Source of the DNA: Pseudomonadota bacterium
GTDB taxonomy: Bacteria > Desulfobacterota > BSN033 > WVXP01 > G020346125
Reading direction: 5' to 3'
Assembly: GCA_030672465.1 (NCBI GenBank)
Contig: DAOVGJ010000117.1
Location: forward strand, 1-6,263
Length of the DNA stretch: 6,263 nt
Position numbers and translations under genes: made by a program. Position 1 is the stretch's first letter. Each line of letters begins with the position of its first letter. The notes under the pieces were generated by a model. The model ran no database searches and was not told where the DNA came from. It saw only the letters and a list, made by a program, of their open reading frames with translations. Below are positions 5,297-6,263 of the stretch, one piece after another.

Positions 5297-5306
5297 GTTA
5301 TGTTTC
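5297..5306 (+). repeat. Left direct repeat flanking the MITE-like element
   Basis: GTTATGTTTC here is repeated exactly at 5427-5436, directly abutting the two element termini. It is best explained as a target-site duplication. An extra A on the left of each copy (5296 and 5426) makes the length 10 or 11 bp. Confidence 0.75.
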
Positions 5307-5426
5307 TGGAGTTTCCTGAGTTTCAAGGGAACACCGTTGTCCATGAGCCAGTTGCGGCAAAGTTCCTGAGATCCTATGGAACAAAGGGGTTAGAAAAATA
5401 CTCCTCATAAAAGTTAGGAAACCCCA
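5307..5426. mobile_element. MITE-like element, short copy (120 bp) with terminal inverted repeats
   Basis: The termini TGGAGTTTCCTGA (5307-5319) and TTAGGAAACCCCA (5414-5426) are inverted repeats matching at 11 of 13 positions. The direct repeat GTTATGTTTC flanks the element exactly. It encodes nothing. The interior carries AACACCGTTGTCC and GGTTAGAAAAATACTCC, shared with the copy at 1167-1430. A small hairpin, GTTCC (5362-5366) with GGAAC (5378-5382), lies inside. A non-autonomous element moved by a transposase in trans is the simplest reading. Duplications of 10-12 bp are known for some IS4-group elements, but assigning a family from this alone would be a guess. It lies in the predicted 5' leader of tmk. 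Confidence 0.8.
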
Positions 5427-5436
5427 GTTATGTTTC
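5427..5436 (+). repeat. Right direct repeat flanking the MITE-like element
   Basis: Second copy of GTTATGTTTC, identical to 5297-5306. The remaining leader, 5437-5480, shows no further promoter or structured element before the tmk start. Confidence 0.75.
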
Positions 5437-5480
5437 CCACGGTGGAATGAGCCTGCTTCGTTAAGAGATGGAAATTCAAC

Positions 5481-6119
5481 GTGAGATTATTTATTACCTT
5501 CGAGGGCATAGAAGGAAGCGGTAAAACGACGCAGATTCACCTGCTGAGGGATTATGTGGAACGGAAGGGATATCGATGTCAAATTACCCGTGAACCTGGC
5601 GGTTGTCGAATTGGGGATAAAATCAGGGATATTCTCATGGACTCAAGTAACGAAAACCTGACGCCCCTGAGCGAATTACTCCTCATCATGGCCAATCGTG
5701 CACAGCACGTTACGGAGGTGATCGAGCCCGCCTTGAGGGATCAACGAATTTTGATCTGTGATCGGTTTCACGATGCGACGGTGGCCTATCAAGGGTTTGC
5801 ACGCGGAGTGGCCCTCGATTTGATCGAGAGGCTCAACCAAACAGTTGCCGGGGAGCTGAAACCTGATCTGACGATTTTACTGGACTGTCCGGTCGAAGTA
5901 GGGCTAGCGAGGGCTAGGGAAAGAATGGCGAACGAAAACGTATCGTGGAAGGAGGGCAGGTTCGAAGGAGAACAAAGGGATTTCCATCAGAGGGTGAGGG
6001 ATGCCTATCTCACAATCGCCAAAGCCGAACCTCACCGGATTAAGGTCGTGGATGGATCACGGGATGAGCATACCGTTGAGCGGGAAATCCGGCAACTCGT
6101 TAGTTCCTTTCTGAAGTGA
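5481..6119 (+). CDS. tmk: dTMP kinase (thymidylate kinase)
   Basis: A 212-residue cytoplasmic enzyme that phosphorylates dTMP to dTDP with ATP, an essential step towards dTTP. The P-loop is GIEGSGKTT at 9-17; TREPGG at 36-41 binds the dTMP phosphate. The DR(Y/F) motif appears as CDRFHDATVAYQG at 93-105, and LLDCPVEVGLARARER at 133-148 leads into an arginine-containing LID near 141-165. The P-loop lacks a basic residue after the first Gly, as in the E. coli type. FHQRVRDAY at 168-176 is typical of the C-terminal part. The start is GTG 5481; AGATGGA about 9 bases upstream is a weak Shine-Dalgarno sequence, and the protein aligns from its first residues (RLFITFEG). The promoter at 5247 and an inserted MITE-like element lie upstream. 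In many genomes holB follows tmk; here the window ends in a repeat, so that cannot be seen. Confidence 0.96.
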   Translation: MRLFITFEGIEGSGKTTQIHLLRDYVERKGYRCQITREPGGCRIGDKIRDILMDSSNENLTPLSELLLIMANRAQHVTEVIEPALRDQRILICDRFHDATVAYQGFARGVALDLIERLNQTVAGELKPDLTILLDCPVEVGLARARERMANENVSWKEGRFEGEQRDFHQRVRDAYLTIAKAEPHRIKVVDGSRDEHTVEREIRQLVSSFLK

Positions 6120-6131
6120 GTCAGGTGATAA

Positions 6132-6263
6132 CCTCGTAAAAAGTCAAAAATGGGACGGCAAAGTAAAAAGTTCCAAATGCAAGGCTTGCGAATCTTGAGG
6201 AATGAGGCGTACTTACAGTACGTCGCAATGACGAAAGATGAAGTGTAACGCAGCCCTTCGGCT
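6132..6263. mobile_element. Dispersed repeat with CTCGTAAAAAGTC terminus, right end outside window
   Basis: Thirteen bases after the tmk stop begins CCTCGTAAAAAGTC, followed by a second AAAAAGTTC (6165-6173), the text ATGCAAGGCTTGCGAATC, TTGAGGAATGAGGCGTAC and, near the edge, AACGCAGCCCTTCGGCT. A hairpin CGTAC-TTACA-GTACG lies at 6208-6222. From memory this is a short palindrome-ended repeat common in deltaproteobacterial genomes, whose other end reads GACTTTTTACGAG; that end would lie just past the window. No coding frame is visible in it. The assignment as a non-autonomous mobile repeat is inference. Confidence 0.6.

Noticed and set aside
1..6263. CRISPR array, defence island, toxin-antitoxin pair or other multi-gene novel system
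   Set aside because: No regularly spaced repeats, no nuclease, transposase or toxin-like genes are present; the genes are mostly housekeeping, and the novelty is confined to small repeats and short proteins.

Overview
The window looks like bacterial chromosome of moderate G+C. It carries ordinary housekeeping genes separated by repeat-rich intergenic DNA. The DUF2914 protein, the small four-cysteine protein and the palindrome-ended repeat at the right edge resemble what I recall from Desulfobacterota (former Deltaproteobacteria) or related uncultured lineages. That placement is inference from memory, not a search result. I see no rRNA, tRNA, CRISPR array or transposase gene, and nothing that looks like a complete new multi-gene system.

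Layout from left to right. The left edge holds the 5' part of a Sua5/YciO-family gene (minus strand, cut by the window) with a promoter. Next is a repeat-derived stretch containing a degenerate copy of the small element described below. A predicted lipoprotein of unknown function (minus strand) follows, divergent from a small exported DUF2914 protein (plus strand). A 264-bp element with terminal inverted repeats lies between these two. After that come a truncated CBS-domain remnant and an intact ADP-ribose-pyrophosphatase-type Nudix hydrolase (both minus). An AT-rich divergent promoter region follows, then a 57-residue four-cysteine protein (plus, too short for most gene callers). The next pair is rsmE and prmA, a tight minus-strand unit with a 9-nt gap that modifies the ribosome (16S rRNA U1498 and protein L11). 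Divergent from prmA is tmk (dTMP kinase, plus), and the window ends in another dispersed repeat.

The most notable non-coding content is a family of MITE-like elements. The clearest copy (about 5307-5426) has 13-bp terminal inverted repeats and a 10- to 11-bp direct repeat at its edges. It sits in the presumed 5' leader of tmk, just downstream of a promoter with perfect TTGACA and TATAAT boxes. The second copy (about 1167-1430) is longer because it holds a nested inverted repeat. It lies between the lipoprotein and DUF2914 promoters. A third, decayed half-copy lies near 281-323. The genes do not form one pathway: rsmE/prmA and the Sua5-like gene act on translation (rRNA, L11, possibly tRNA), tmk on dTTP synthesis and the Nudix enzyme on nucleotide-sugar clean-up. 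The envelope proteins and the small cysteine protein are functionally unknown.
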